This document shows positions 26,401-33,672 of a DNA stretch of 45,813 nt, in pieces; within the stretch, counting starts at the first letter, position 1, and each line of letters begins with the position of its first letter. The position numbers were made by a program, and so were the translations under genes. The stretch is from Spirochaetales bacterium (GTDB lineage: Bacteria; Spirochaetota; Spirochaetia; DSM-27196; SLAA01). The stretch spans positions 1 to 45,813 of the forward strand of contig SLAA01000066.1 in the NCBI GenBank assembly GCA_007127105.1, in the 5' to 3' direction. The notes beneath the pieces were generated by a model that was given only the letters and a program-made list of their open reading frames with translations, ran no database searches and was not told the DNA's origin.

Positions 26401-26880
26401 GAGTCGTTCAGCCAGCATTGGAGGGTCTATGCTGTCGCCAACAGCTATCTCCTGTGATCGACTCTGGATATACGCAGGTGGAGGTACTGGCGTAAGTGCT
26501 GCGCGCAGCGGCGCCACCACCACCCGAGCCGCGCCAGCCGCCCGTTCCGAGAGAACATGAACTCTTCGTCCGAAGACAGGCGAGTGTACCGCAGCGGAGT
26601 GGTACAATGCTGTTTCCCACCCCGGAAAGAGCAGGCTATGAACGCCAAAAAGCTGTAGATCTTCGCGGAGATCCTCGGCTTCTTGCTCGGTCGGGGTTAT
26701 AATGAGAAGGTCGGTCTTGCGACGATGAAAGAGGTCGGCACAGATAAAGGCGGCATAGCTTCCCTTAGGTCCAGCGGGTTCCAAAGGGAAACTCGCGTGT
26801 TCAAAGCGTCTATGGAGCGTTCGAAGTGCATCGTTCGAGCCAATACGCTCAAGAATGCGATTGTAGAATAATGATTTCAT
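23431..26880 (-). CDS. mfd: Transcription-repair coupling factor
   Basis: A 1149-residue Mfd, which removes stalled RNA polymerase at DNA lesions and recruits UvrA. Visible parts: N-terminal UvrB-homology region (FPGWETALYHSAAVHSPVFG, then LRGEFALRGEVLDIYPPGS), the RNA polymerase interaction domain (FVDLSPGDYVVHVGHGIGRY, about 490-560), the superfamily 2 translocase with Walker A GDVGYGKTE near residue 640, DEEQRFGVKDKE, TATPIPRTLHMSL and the RGRVGRSDRPAYAYL helicase motif, and the C-terminal TRCF domain. Length and order are normal. It is divergently arranged with a secreted-protein gene whose start is only 27 bp away. It heads the minus-strand run mfd-ptsP-trmB-gltA. Confidence 0.97.
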   Translation of the reverse strand: MKSLFYNRILERIGSNDALRTLHRRFEHASFPLEPAGPKGSYAAFICADLFHRRKTDLLIITPTEQEAEDLREDLQLFGVHSLLFPGWETALYHSAAVHSPVFGRRVHVLSERAAGAARVVVAPLRAALTPVPPPAYIQSRSQEIAVGDSIDPPMLAERLVREGYLRVPRVGLRGEFALRGEVLDIYPPGSTEGLRIVFEFDEIEQIRLFDPETQSSTGTVESARIHPSREVVWDEELISRLREAWPQAVGGEPDEAILETLQMGAGHPGEERYYPLVWESPSSLADYFPGSVGGTGSATGSRIAGIGDGAAVVLLDYERLRNGSEAYHKEATKLHFEAKRDGPAPQPEYLLHSFERLEDSSRLIRFHTLSAEKPAIRFAYDPPRSYFGNMDFFREELGYLLGAGYQVYILADNEAQAARIGHMLSESLESGKLEILPESISSGFAVPDAKLCIVQENEIFGRRKRVAQSVKKAESSAIDTFVDLSPGDYVVHVGHGIGRYQGISRIKAAGFERDYMHLEYAGSEYVYIPIEQVNLVQRYIGHGGTPPRLDTIGGKSWENRKSKVRKSVEDLAEHLIKLYSQRKRARGYAFPPDIDWQYDFEAGFPFEETPDQLRCIAEVKQDMERPAPMDRLVCGDVGYGKTEIAMRAAFKAVSAGKQVALLAPTTILAEQHYENLNERLQKFPVKTAMLSRFVPKPEQKKTLAALAKGDVDLIVGTHRILQKDVVYADLGLIVVDEEQRFGVKDKERLKELKHSVDSLTLTATPIPRTLHMSLLKIRDMSILQTPPNNRLPIETVIRQFSEEDIAMAIQREVERGGQVFFLHNRIETLGNVKLFIERLLPEVMVEVAHGQMSPSKLEDIMHRFIHGGFQVLVSTTIIENGIDIPNVNTIIIDRADMYGIAQLYQLRGRVGRSDRPAYAYLFYPEERALSEIAMKRLQIISDYTELGSGFKIALKDLEVRGAGNLLGSQQSGDILSVGFDMYLRLLDEAIRELDAEMVGEPEIDVYLELEYSGFIPDAYIDEPLEKMGVYKRIAGIGSDEELSSVVADLEDRFGPMPDEVQSLLSLAEIRILCRRLKISSLRERKGVVEVEFSKLFEVSVDRVLRMIESSGGRVRLNPHRPDVLLLDTGGVGLKEKSEFIRGRLSSLL

Positions 26881-26907
26881 GCTGTTCAGCCGACAATTGT
26901 AACGGAT

Positions 26908-27876
26908 ATGGAAGTGAAAAAGGCCCTCACACCGTGGATCGTCTGTTTTGTCCTCTTGTTTTCAGTGGCTCCGGCGCTGACCGCAACCGATGGAGTATCA
27001 GTATCGATTCGGTTCTATGACAAGGAAGTCTACTATCCCGATAGCAATATCCGGATAGAAGTGACCGTCGGCAACCAGTCAGGCGAAACCTACCGATTTC
27101 GCCTCGCCGACAGACGACTCTTTAACCTGGAATTCGATGTTAGAACGCTTACGAACCGGCAGCTTCCGGTATCAGAGCAATTTATCATACAGAGGACTGC
27201 AAATCAACAGGTGTTCTACCGCGAGATAACGGTCGCGCCTGGTGAGAGGTTTTCCTTTGTTGAGCATTTGAGCCAGTATGTTCAGCTGACCGAGCCGGGT
27301 GTGTACGTGCTCCATGCGAACTTCTTCCCGGAGTTGGCAGGAGGCGCTCAACGCAGCACCAGTTCGCCAAAGAGTTCGAACAGGCTAACGCTGTCTATCC
27401 GCCCCGGCACCGCTGAGGATCCGCGGCCCGAACACCGTATAGATGAAGTTGTACAGGAAGTACTCCGACGCGAGGCATTGCCACCGGATCAGGTCGTTCG
27501 ATATATGCTTGATGCGCGTCGACGGGGACATTGGGATCAGTTCTTCCTGTACCTGGATCTCGAGTCGCTTTTGCAAACTGACCCCGAGCGTCAGCGCCGC
27601 TATCAACGGCTCTCGGATGAGGATCGCCGTGACATGCTTGCTGCCTTCCGTCGTGACCTTCAACAGGAACGCGCTGATGAAGATATCCTTCTCGTACCAG
27701 AGAGCTATACCGTTCTGGAGACCAGGTATACCCAGAACCGTGGTTCTGTGATCACCGAACAACGCTTCCGCTTTCCTAACTATATTGAGATCAAGCGCTA
27801 TACCTACACCTTGGAACGCCGCAACGATATCTGGCTCATTACCGATTATACGGTGCGCAATATGGGTGTCGAGTAG
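26908..27876 (+). CDS. Exported protein of unknown function
   Basis: A 322-residue protein with a signal peptide (basic MEVKK, hydrophobic WIVCFVLLFSVAPALT, cleavage near ALT-AT). The N-terminal domain (about 30-170) looks like an Ig-like beta-sandwich for extracellular proteins (VSIRFYDKEVYYPDSNIRIEVTVGN, then TEPGVYVLHANFFPEL). The C-terminal half is charged and helical with a REALPPDQVVRYMLDARRR segment, ending in a small beta domain (ETRYTQNRGSVITEQRF). The domain layout suggests a periplasmic or surface protein; no specific family is recognised. The next gene starts 1 nt after its stop, so the two are coupled. Confidence 0.8.
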   Translation: MEVKKALTPWIVCFVLLFSVAPALTATDGVSVSIRFYDKEVYYPDSNIRIEVTVGNQSGETYRFRLADRRLFNLEFDVRTLTNRQLPVSEQFIIQRTANQQVFYREITVAPGERFSFVEHLSQYVQLTEPGVYVLHANFFPELAGGAQRSTSSPKSSNRLTLSIRPGTAEDPRPEHRIDEVVQEVLRREALPPDQVVRYMLDARRRGHWDQFFLYLDLESLLQTDPERQRRYQRLSDEDRRDMLAAFRRDLQQERADEDILLVPESYTVLETRYTQNRGSVITEQRFRFPNYIEIKRYTYTLERRNDIWLITDYTVRNMGVE

Positions 27877-27877
27877 C

Positions 27878-28621
27878 ATGAAGGTAGTTCTCGTCGCCGA
27901 GCGGTCCAGTCTACGCACAGTCCTTTCCGATCACTTCACCCGGCTCGGGGCGTCAGTGATTCAGTACCGGCATCCAATCAAGGCAATGGACAACCTGGAA
28001 GAGATCGCCCCGGACATTATTGCCTGGAGTGCGGAGGACTATCCACGCCACTGGAAAACCTTTATCGCTTTTCTTCGCAGCCACGTCTCACGCGAAGACT
28101 CGGTCTTTGTGCTGCTCACCGGGCCGAGTTTCACACATGACGACGCCGACAAGGCGCAACACCTCGGGGTAAACGGTCTGGTCAATGAAAACCTTGACAG
28201 GCCGCAAGAGCTTGAACGACTGCGAAATCTTGTCGTCCGCTATAAGGAGCTCAGCGACCTTCGCCGAACAAAGCGACTCATCCCCGGTCCCTACGACAGA
28301 GTTGAGTTGATGTTTTCACACCCGCAGAGTTGGGAAATTGTGAGTGGCAAGGTACGTGATATTTCCATTGAGGGCCTCGGTTTTGTACCAAGCAGGCCGT
28401 CACTGGTTGAGAACCTGGAGTCTGGCGATATAATTGAGACCGCGACTCTACGCATTGGCGAGAACCTGCTCAATCTCCAACTCAGAGTTTACCGCAACAG
28501 CGAGGCTCTCAGTGTCCTGTTTCATGATCTGACCGCGGCGCATGCCGAAACCATTGGACTCTATCTCAACGACTCCCTCGAACGCGAACTTGCGTCTAAC
28601 GAATCATACGACGAGCGCTAA
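27878..28621 (+). CDS. REC-like/PilZ protein, probable c-di-GMP effector
   Basis: A 247-residue cytoplasmic protein beginning at the ATG one nucleotide after the preceding stop. Residues 1-115 have the layout of a response-regulator receiver (MKVVLVAERSSLRTVLSDHF), but the position of the phospho-acceptor Asp is occupied by the segment IIAWSAEDYPRHW, so it is probably a pseudo-receiver. Residues about 125-240 form a PilZ domain with RRTKR as a possible RxxxR element and DISIEG matching the DxSxxG motif that binds cyclic di-GMP. The arrangement predicts a c-di-GMP-responsive adaptor without phosphorylation. Coupling to the exported-protein gene suggests a shared pathway, possibly motility or surface behaviour; this is inference. 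Confidence 0.82.
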   Translation: MKVVLVAERSSLRTVLSDHFTRLGASVIQYRHPIKAMDNLEEIAPDIIAWSAEDYPRHWKTFIAFLRSHVSREDSVFVLLTGPSFTHDDADKAQHLGVNGLVNENLDRPQELERLRNLVVRYKELSDLRRTKRLIPGPYDRVELMFSHPQSWEIVSGKVRDISIEGLGFVPSRPSLVENLESGDIIETATLRIGENLLNLQLRVYRNSEALSVLFHDLTAAHAETIGLYLNDSLERELASNESYDER

Positions 28622-28641
28622 CCTTCAATTCTTTACTTAAC

Positions 28642-28671
28642 TTGACACCACGCAAGAAGCGGCTCTAGAAT
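28642..28671 (+). promoter_or_regulatory. Near-consensus sigma-70 promoter
   Basis: TTGACA (28642-28647), 18-bp spacer, TAGAAT (28666-28671). It lies just after the REC-like/PilZ gene and about 50 bp before the start of the small gene at 28725, so that gene and the AmrS-type gene behind it probably form a separate transcription unit. Confidence 0.8.
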
Positions 28672-28724
28672 GAACATAGCCGCCGGGCAGCAGCCAGGCG
28701 AGTTTCTTCAGGATGGGAGAAGTT

Positions 28725-29066
28725 ATGGGAGTACAAGGGTTCTTAGAAGCACAACCGTCTTTCGACATCCAGAAGTACGCTACCCACGACAACTATCGTC
28801 GGCTCGGAGTGGAGTTTATGGGAACTCCGCGTCGGCATCCCTACGACACGGATCGAATGGTGCTTGTACCATCTCCTTTTGAAAGTGATCGGGTATTCTA
28901 TGAGTTCCGCTTGCAGGATATCCTTCATGCTGAGGAGGTTAAGAGCATTGTTAATCATGAAGGCCGCAGTGTTCAACTGGTGCGGTTTTGGATTCGCCGG
29001 GGCAGTCGAGCTTTGACTATCTCGCCATTCGAAGTCGGCGCTCACGTCCGGCCGAACGCGGAATGA
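28725..29066 (+). CDS. Small conserved-looking protein, unknown function
   Basis: A 113-residue protein starting at ATG 28725 with GGGAG five nt upstream; an in-frame ATG at 28713 has no comparable site. It has no signal peptide or membrane segment. Its features are a compact beta-rich middle (DTDRMVLVPSPFESDRVFYE) and FRLQDILHAEEVKSIVNHEG, followed by RFWIRRGSRALTISPFEV. A strong promoter is directly upstream, and its stop codon overlaps the start of the AmrS-type gene (ATGA), which supports it as a real gene translated with the radical SAM enzyme. I do not recognise the family. Confidence 0.8.
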   Translation: MGVQGFLEAQPSFDIQKYATHDNYRRLGVEFMGTPRRHPYDTDRMVLVPSPFESDRVFYEFRLQDILHAEEVKSIVNHEGRSVQLVRFWIRRGSRALTISPFEVGAHVRPNAE

Positions 29067-30142
29067 GTGCCGTGAACCCTGCAACGGACGAACAGATTAC
29101 GCCACGCTATTTCGAACAAATTGAGGGTAGCACCGCTAAGTTGCAGTGCACCCTCTGCCCACATCTCTGCCGTTTCACACGTGACGGGGTCGGGCGCTGC
29201 GGTGTGCGCGGAATGACCAGCGGTCGTCCTTGGCTCCCATTTGCAGCCCGAGTTGCCGCGACCGCAATGGACCCAATTGAAAAAAAACCGCTATTTCACT
29301 TCTTCCCGGGCGAGTTGGTCTACTCGGTGGGCTTTTTTGGATGCAATCTCCACTGCCCCTTCTGTCAGAACTATGGGATAGCCCACGTATCTCCGGATAG
29401 CGAGTCGGTCCGCGATGCCACACCACGGAGTGTCGCTACGCGCACTCGCGTTCCCGGCGGAGGCCCGATAGTCTCCCCATCTGAAATTGTTAGTTCTGCC
29501 TTGGACGCGGGGAGTTTTGGCATTGCCTACACCTATAATGAGCCAGCGATCCATTTTGAGTATGTGCTCGAATGCGCCGAACGTGCGCACGAGGCAGGGC
29601 TTAAGAATATACTGGTGACTGCTGGTTACCTACAGGCTGAACCCACACGTGAGTTGCTGCGGCATATGGATGCAGCCAACGTAGACCTGAAGGGATGGCG
29701 TCCCAGTTTTTACCGCGAACTTGGCGGTGGACTAGAACCGGTGCTGGAGTTTCTCCGCATAGCCAAGGAGCTGACTCATCTGGAAGTCACAACACTGCTT
29801 ATACCAGGACGAAACGACGACCACAACGACCTCAGTGAGTTATTTTCCTTCGTAGCCGAGCTCGGAACCGATGTCCCGCTTCACATCTCCGCATATCACC
29901 CTGTACCTGGAACCGAGTTCGATGCTCCAGCAACTCCTCCAGAAGCCATACTGGAAGCAATAGCACAGGCAACTACCTACCTGCATTACGTCTACCCGGG
30001 AAACATAACAGCACCGGCACATACGAGCTGTCCGTCCTGCAACAAGCAGGTGATTCGACGCCATGGCTACCACGTCAGCCGCCCAGGACTTACAAAGTCC
30101 GGAAGCTGCTCATCATGCGGCACCAAGATCATCATCTGCTAA
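29063..30142 (+). CDS. amrS: AmmeMemoRadiSam system radical SAM enzyme (AmrS-like)
   Basis: A 359-residue radical SAM protein. The iron-sulphur cluster motif is C94-NLH-C98-PF-C101 (CxxxCxxC). An N-terminal zinc-like site is suggested by C29, C32, C36 and C46, the pattern TLCPHLC...GVGRCGVR of the AmrS/PflA-like group. Further features are DPIEKKPLFHFFPG, YTYNEPAIHFEY, NVDLKGWRPSFYREL and a C-terminal ribbon with CPSC and CSSCG. AmrS normally works with AmrA (AMMECR1) and AmrB (Memo-like) proteins, which are not in this window; the reaction is not firmly established. The start overlaps the stop of the preceding small gene, so translation is coupled. The last residues (CGTKIIIC) include an extra terminal Cys. 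Confidence 0.9.
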   Translation: MSAVNPATDEQITPRYFEQIEGSTAKLQCTLCPHLCRFTRDGVGRCGVRGMTSGRPWLPFAARVAATAMDPIEKKPLFHFFPGELVYSVGFFGCNLHCPFCQNYGIAHVSPDSESVRDATPRSVATRTRVPGGGPIVSPSEIVSSALDAGSFGIAYTYNEPAIHFEYVLECAERAHEAGLKNILVTAGYLQAEPTRELLRHMDAANVDLKGWRPSFYRELGGGLEPVLEFLRIAKELTHLEVTTLLIPGRNDDHNDLSELFSFVAELGTDVPLHISAYHPVPGTEFDAPATPPEAILEAIAQATTYLHYVYPGNITAPAHTSCPSCNKQVIRRHGYHVSRPGLTKSGSCSSCGTKIIIC

Positions 30143-30164
30143 AGCCTTTCACTTCGCTGAGTAC

Positions 30165-30193
30165 TTGACAGATCCGCAGTGTTCCGGTATTGT
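30165..30193 (+). promoter_or_regulatory. Promoter of tRNA-Asn
   Basis: TTGACA (30165-30170), 17-bp spacer, TATTGT (30188-30193), with the tRNA beginning 18 nt downstream. Confidence 0.75.
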
Positions 30194-30210
30194 CCAGTAT
30201 CGAAACGCAT

Positions 30211-30283
30211 TCCCCTGTAGCTCAGTTGGTAGAGCGGGTGGCTGTTAACCACTAGGTCGTTAGTTCGAGTCTAACCGGGGGAG
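30211..30283 (+). tRNA. tRNA-Asn (GUU)
   Basis: A 73-nt cloverleaf: acceptor stem TCCCCTG with CGGGGGA and discriminator G83 (30283); D arm AGCTCAGTTGGTAGAGC; anticodon arm GGTGG-CTGTTAA-CCACT with anticodon GTT; T arm GTTAG-TTCGAGT-CTAAC. The CCA end is not encoded. It has its own promoter and a terminator about 30 nt after it, so it is a single-gene unit. Confidence 0.97.
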
Positions 30284-30314
30284 CTATCACGCCTGAAAGG
30301 GCGACGACATACAA

Positions 30315-30340
30315 CCCCGGAGTAATCCGGGGCTTTTTTT
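30315..30340 (+). terminator. Rho-independent terminator after tRNA-Asn
   Basis: Stem CCCCGGA with TCCGGGG around loop GTAA, followed by C and seven T residues. Confidence 0.93.
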
Positions 30341-30367
30341 GCTGCTTGCTGCAGCGGCTTTCCGCCC

Positions 30368-30538
30368 TTAGTATCCACCTACAACTGCCCGGTATACAAC
30401 GTAGATCCAGCCCAGGACGCCGTGAACCATGGCCCAGACAATACTCTGATTCACCGAAAAGCTAATGACCATCGCCAGCGCCGAGCCAAATCCAATTCCG
30501 CTCTTAACAACCGACTCCTTGTAAACCAAATGTCGCAT
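30368..30538 (-). CDS. Very small hydrophobic membrane protein
   Basis: A 56-residue protein starting at ATG 30538 with AAGGAG at ideal spacing, which also decides against the in-frame start further up (30571). After a short basic N-terminus (MRHLVYKES) there are two hydrophobic segments, SGIGFGSALAMVISFSV and SIVWAMVHGVLGWIYVVY, so it should span the inner membrane once or twice. Similar tiny membrane proteins with a W-x(n)-HG-x-x-GW-I-Y pattern are common in bacteria but have no known function. It is encoded alone, opposite to its neighbours, between the tRNA terminator and the glutamate dehydrogenase gene. Confidence 0.75.
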   Translation of the reverse strand: MRHLVYKESVVKSGIGFGSALAMVISFSVNQSIVWAMVHGVLGWIYVVYRAVVGGY

Positions 30539-30680
30539 TCGTCTCTCCTTTCGTGCACCAATTTTGCTCACCTAGAGCGATTTTTGCAACCCGCATTTCC
30601 CAAGCCGCGTTATACTTGCACCTGCCGCGACCGTAGGTAAAGCCTCTACCTACCCAATCTTTGGAAACGGGAGTAAGACC

Positions 30681-33662
30681 ATGCCGAGTTTAGCGGACAT
30701 TGCTGATGGTGGGCCACTTAGCCTTGAGAAACTGAAATCAATTGAGGCGTTCCTGCTCAATACTCGTGCGCTTGAACCTGATACCGCTCGCAAGCAAATT
30801 GGTTGGTTTGTCCGCGAACTGGGAATTGACAACTACTACTTCCAGACCACCGCTATTGAAGAGATGAGCCGCCATATTCTTACCTTAGGTGCTGCGGAAG
30901 TTGTCGCAAAACACGGTGGTGAGGGAGTGGCGATTCAGGTCATAAACGAGCAAAGCGATAAGGCGATATACATTGTTGAAGACCGTGAAGACCGTGTCCT
31001 GGAGATTGAAACACGCATTGAGGAACGTTATCAGGGGTTTCGCATTGAGAGTTACTCCACTCGACTTACTTCACGTGGTTTCGCCCTCCGGTTTTATATC
31101 TGTACAAGCGCACACTATGCCCAGGACGAGCACGGCCAGCCTCCGCCCCATCCTGAGTTAGAACTTGGCATGGACACCGAGCTGCACGATTCAGCTTTCC
31201 TAAACCATGCTCCTTCTGCCTTTCTTTCCCGCTCAGCGCCCGAGACCATAGAACGATACCGCCAGGTCTGGCTGCGGCTACACCAGCGACTTACACCGGT
31301 TACAACGATATCAGCGAAACCAGACAGTGGCGAGCTACGTGTAATGGTAGGCCTGCACCGAGGTGCCCTCCAGCAAACCTTGACAGGTTACAGCTACCTC
31401 TTTCGCCGCCTTGAGATCCCGGTCAAACGCCGATATATCGAGCCATTTGCCGACGGCACCCTGGTGCTGAGCTTCTACATCGACCCACCCGCAACCGGAG
31501 CCGCACAGCGCCTGAGCCGGGAACTGAATGCGGTAGCCATTCTTCCGCGAAATCCTATCACTGCGTTGTTCACCAACCATGGCCTATCGGCCGAAGAAAC
31601 CTTGTACGCAATTGCGGCAGCCGTCTATACCCATCAATTTGTCTCAGAGCTTTCCGAGGGCTACGCGGTGCTGCAGGATGCAGTGAAGTACAACCCCGAG
31701 GCCGCAGGAATTCTGGAAACACTTCAGACAGGCTTCACCAAGAACACCTTCTCCAACGCTCGGATTCAGAGTACCGTGGTCAAACATGCGGAGGTGGTTC
31801 GCGCATTGTTTCGCCATTTTCGGACGCTCAATAAGCCACCACAGGCTGACGGCGCAGATGCAAGCCGCCAAGCTCAGGAACGACTCGAGTTTGAGCAACT
31901 GATTCAACGTGATGTTCCCTATCACCGCGACCGCACAATTCTGCGCTATTTTTTGCGCTTCAATGAATGTGTGGAGAGCTGCAACTTCTTTCGTACCGAC
32001 AAAGCTGCCTTGAGTTTCCGGCTGCGGTGCGGCTTTCTTTCGGATAGCGACTACCTTGAGGAACCTTACGGCGTATTCTTTGTGGTCGGGCGCCAGTTCA
32101 TTGGGTTTCACGTCCGTTTTCGCGACATTTCGCGCGGCGGGATCCGAATTGTGCGTAGCCGTACGGCAGATGCTTATGGACGCAACATCGATACAGTATT
32201 CCAGGAAAATTACAATCTCGCGGCAACCCAGCAACGGAAGAACAAGGATATCCCTGAAGGAGGTGCAAAGGGCATTCTGTTGCTCAACCCGGAATTCGCT
32301 ACCGGTGAGCTGGCCGCCCAGAATGCATTTCGAGCCTATGTCGACTCGCTGCTGGATCTACTCCCCGGTACTGATGATGAAGGCCCAACAAACGATACCG
32401 TATGGGGTGCAGAAACACACATTCCCACAACGACCTCGGCGAGCGACGAAGCCCTTTTTCTAGGGCCAGATGAAGGCTCGGCTGGACTCATGGACTGGGC
32501 CGCACTGCACGCTCGACGGCGCGGATATCCATACTGGAAGAGCTTCACGACCGGCAAGCCGCCGTCCCTGGGGGGATTACCACATGACCGCTACGGGATG
32601 ACAACTCGAAGCGTGCACACCTTTGTCCTGGGTGTCCTTGAGAAGCTTGGCCTCAAGGAAGAGGAAGTCACAAAGATTCAGACCGGTGGTCCGGACGGCG
32701 ATCTAGGGAGCAACGAGATTCTGGTTTCGCGTGATACAACTTTAGCGGTGGTGGACGGAAGTGGAGTTGCCTATGATCCAAAGGGTTTGGACCGCGCTGA
32801 GCTGCGCCGGCTTGCCACTGCTCGTCTGACCATTGAGCAGTTCCGCCGAGAACTGCTCAGCCCACAAGGCTTCTTTGTTGGTGTTGGGGACCGCGATCTG
32901 CAGCTGCAGGACGGAAGTCTTGTGGCCAACGGAGAGGAGTTTCGCAACCGTTTTCATTTGAGCCCCTATTTCCGTGCAGATGTTTTCGTACCCTGCGGCG
33001 GGCGCCCCGGCGCCATTACGGTAGCGAACTGGAAAGGCCTCATTGACGACTCCGGCAAACCCCGAGTGCGAATCATTGTCGAGGGGGCCAACCTCTTCAT
33101 TACCCAGGAGGCTCGACTGCGACTTGAAGGCGCGGGAATACTGGTGTTCAAAGATGCGTCTACGAACAAAGGTGGCGTTACCAGTTCCTCTTTCGAGGTG
33201 TATGCGGGCCTCGCGCTTTCGGACGAGCAGTGGGGCACCGAAATGTGTTTTGCAGAGCAGGAGTCGGACTTTCGCCTCGCGCTCGTGAAGGAAATAACGG
33301 ACCGAATAGAGCACAATGCACGGTGCGAGTTTGAACTCCTGTGGAAAGAGCACCAAGCGCGAGCCACCCCTTTCACCCTGCTTTCCGACCAAGTCAGTGA
33401 ACGGATTAACCGCATTGCCGACGCGGTTATGAACTCTCCATTCATCACCGACCACAAACTCCGTATCCTTATGATCACCCGATACACGCCAAAAGTACTC
33501 ATGGAAGCTGTTGGCCTGGAAGCACTGGTCGAACGAGTCCCCTCTGCATATCTTGATGCCGTAATGGCAGCCTCAATCGCATCTGATTTCGTGTATCAAC
33601 ACGGACTTGGAGCCTATGAAGTTGAGTTTGCCGAGTATCTTCAGCAACTTAAGGATATGTAG
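30681..33662 (+). CDS. Large NAD-dependent glutamate dehydrogenase
   Basis: A 993-residue enzyme converting glutamate to 2-oxoglutarate and ammonia, normally in the catabolic direction with NAD. The C-terminal catalytic half has FHVRFRDISRGGIRIV, the substrate-site segment KNKDIPEGGAKGILL (about 520-532), GPDGDLGSNEI, then the nucleotide-binding domain with VFVPCGGRPGAI, RIIVEGANLF and FKDASTNKGGVTSSS. The long N-terminal half (about 450 residues) is characteristic of the large NAD-GDH classes; the length fits the 115-kDa class rather than the 180-kDa class. ATG has GGGAG upstream. A TPR-like exported protein gene follows after 10 bp. Feeding glutamate carbon into the TCA cycle fits the nearby citrate synthase gene. 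Confidence 0.95.
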   Translation: MPSLADIADGGPLSLEKLKSIEAFLLNTRALEPDTARKQIGWFVRELGIDNYYFQTTAIEEMSRHILTLGAAEVVAKHGGEGVAIQVINEQSDKAIYIVEDREDRVLEIETRIEERYQGFRIESYSTRLTSRGFALRFYICTSAHYAQDEHGQPPPHPELELGMDTELHDSAFLNHAPSAFLSRSAPETIERYRQVWLRLHQRLTPVTTISAKPDSGELRVMVGLHRGALQQTLTGYSYLFRRLEIPVKRRYIEPFADGTLVLSFYIDPPATGAAQRLSRELNAVAILPRNPITALFTNHGLSAEETLYAIAAAVYTHQFVSELSEGYAVLQDAVKYNPEAAGILETLQTGFTKNTFSNARIQSTVVKHAEVVRALFRHFRTLNKPPQADGADASRQAQERLEFEQLIQRDVPYHRDRTILRYFLRFNECVESCNFFRTDKAALSFRLRCGFLSDSDYLEEPYGVFFVVGRQFIGFHVRFRDISRGGIRIVRSRTADAYGRNIDTVFQENYNLAATQQRKNKDIPEGGAKGILLLNPEFATGELAAQNAFRAYVDSLLDLLPGTDDEGPTNDTVWGAETHIPTTTSASDEALFLGPDEGSAGLMDWAALHARRRGYPYWKSFTTGKPPSLGGLPHDRYGMTTRSVHTFVLGVLEKLGLKEEEVTKIQTGGPDGDLGSNEILVSRDTTLAVVDGSGVAYDPKGLDRAELRRLATARLTIEQFRRELLSPQGFFVGVGDRDLQLQDGSLVANGEEFRNRFHLSPYFRADVFVPCGGRPGAITVANWKGLIDDSGKPRVRIIVEGANLFITQEARLRLEGAGILVFKDASTNKGGVTSSSFEVYAGLALSDEQWGTEMCFAEQESDFRLALVKEITDRIEHNARCEFELLWKEHQARATPFTLLSDQVSERINRIADAVMNSPFITDHKLRILMITRYTPKVLMEAVGLEALVERVPSAYLDAVMAASIASDFVYQHGLGAYEVEFAEYLQQLKDM

Positions 33663-33672
33663 GGAGGAACGT

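Noticed and set aside
31644-32234. 196-codon minus-strand frame inside the glutamate dehydrogenase gene
   Set aside because: Opposite the conserved catalytic half of the dehydrogenase, with no homology or ribosome-binding site.
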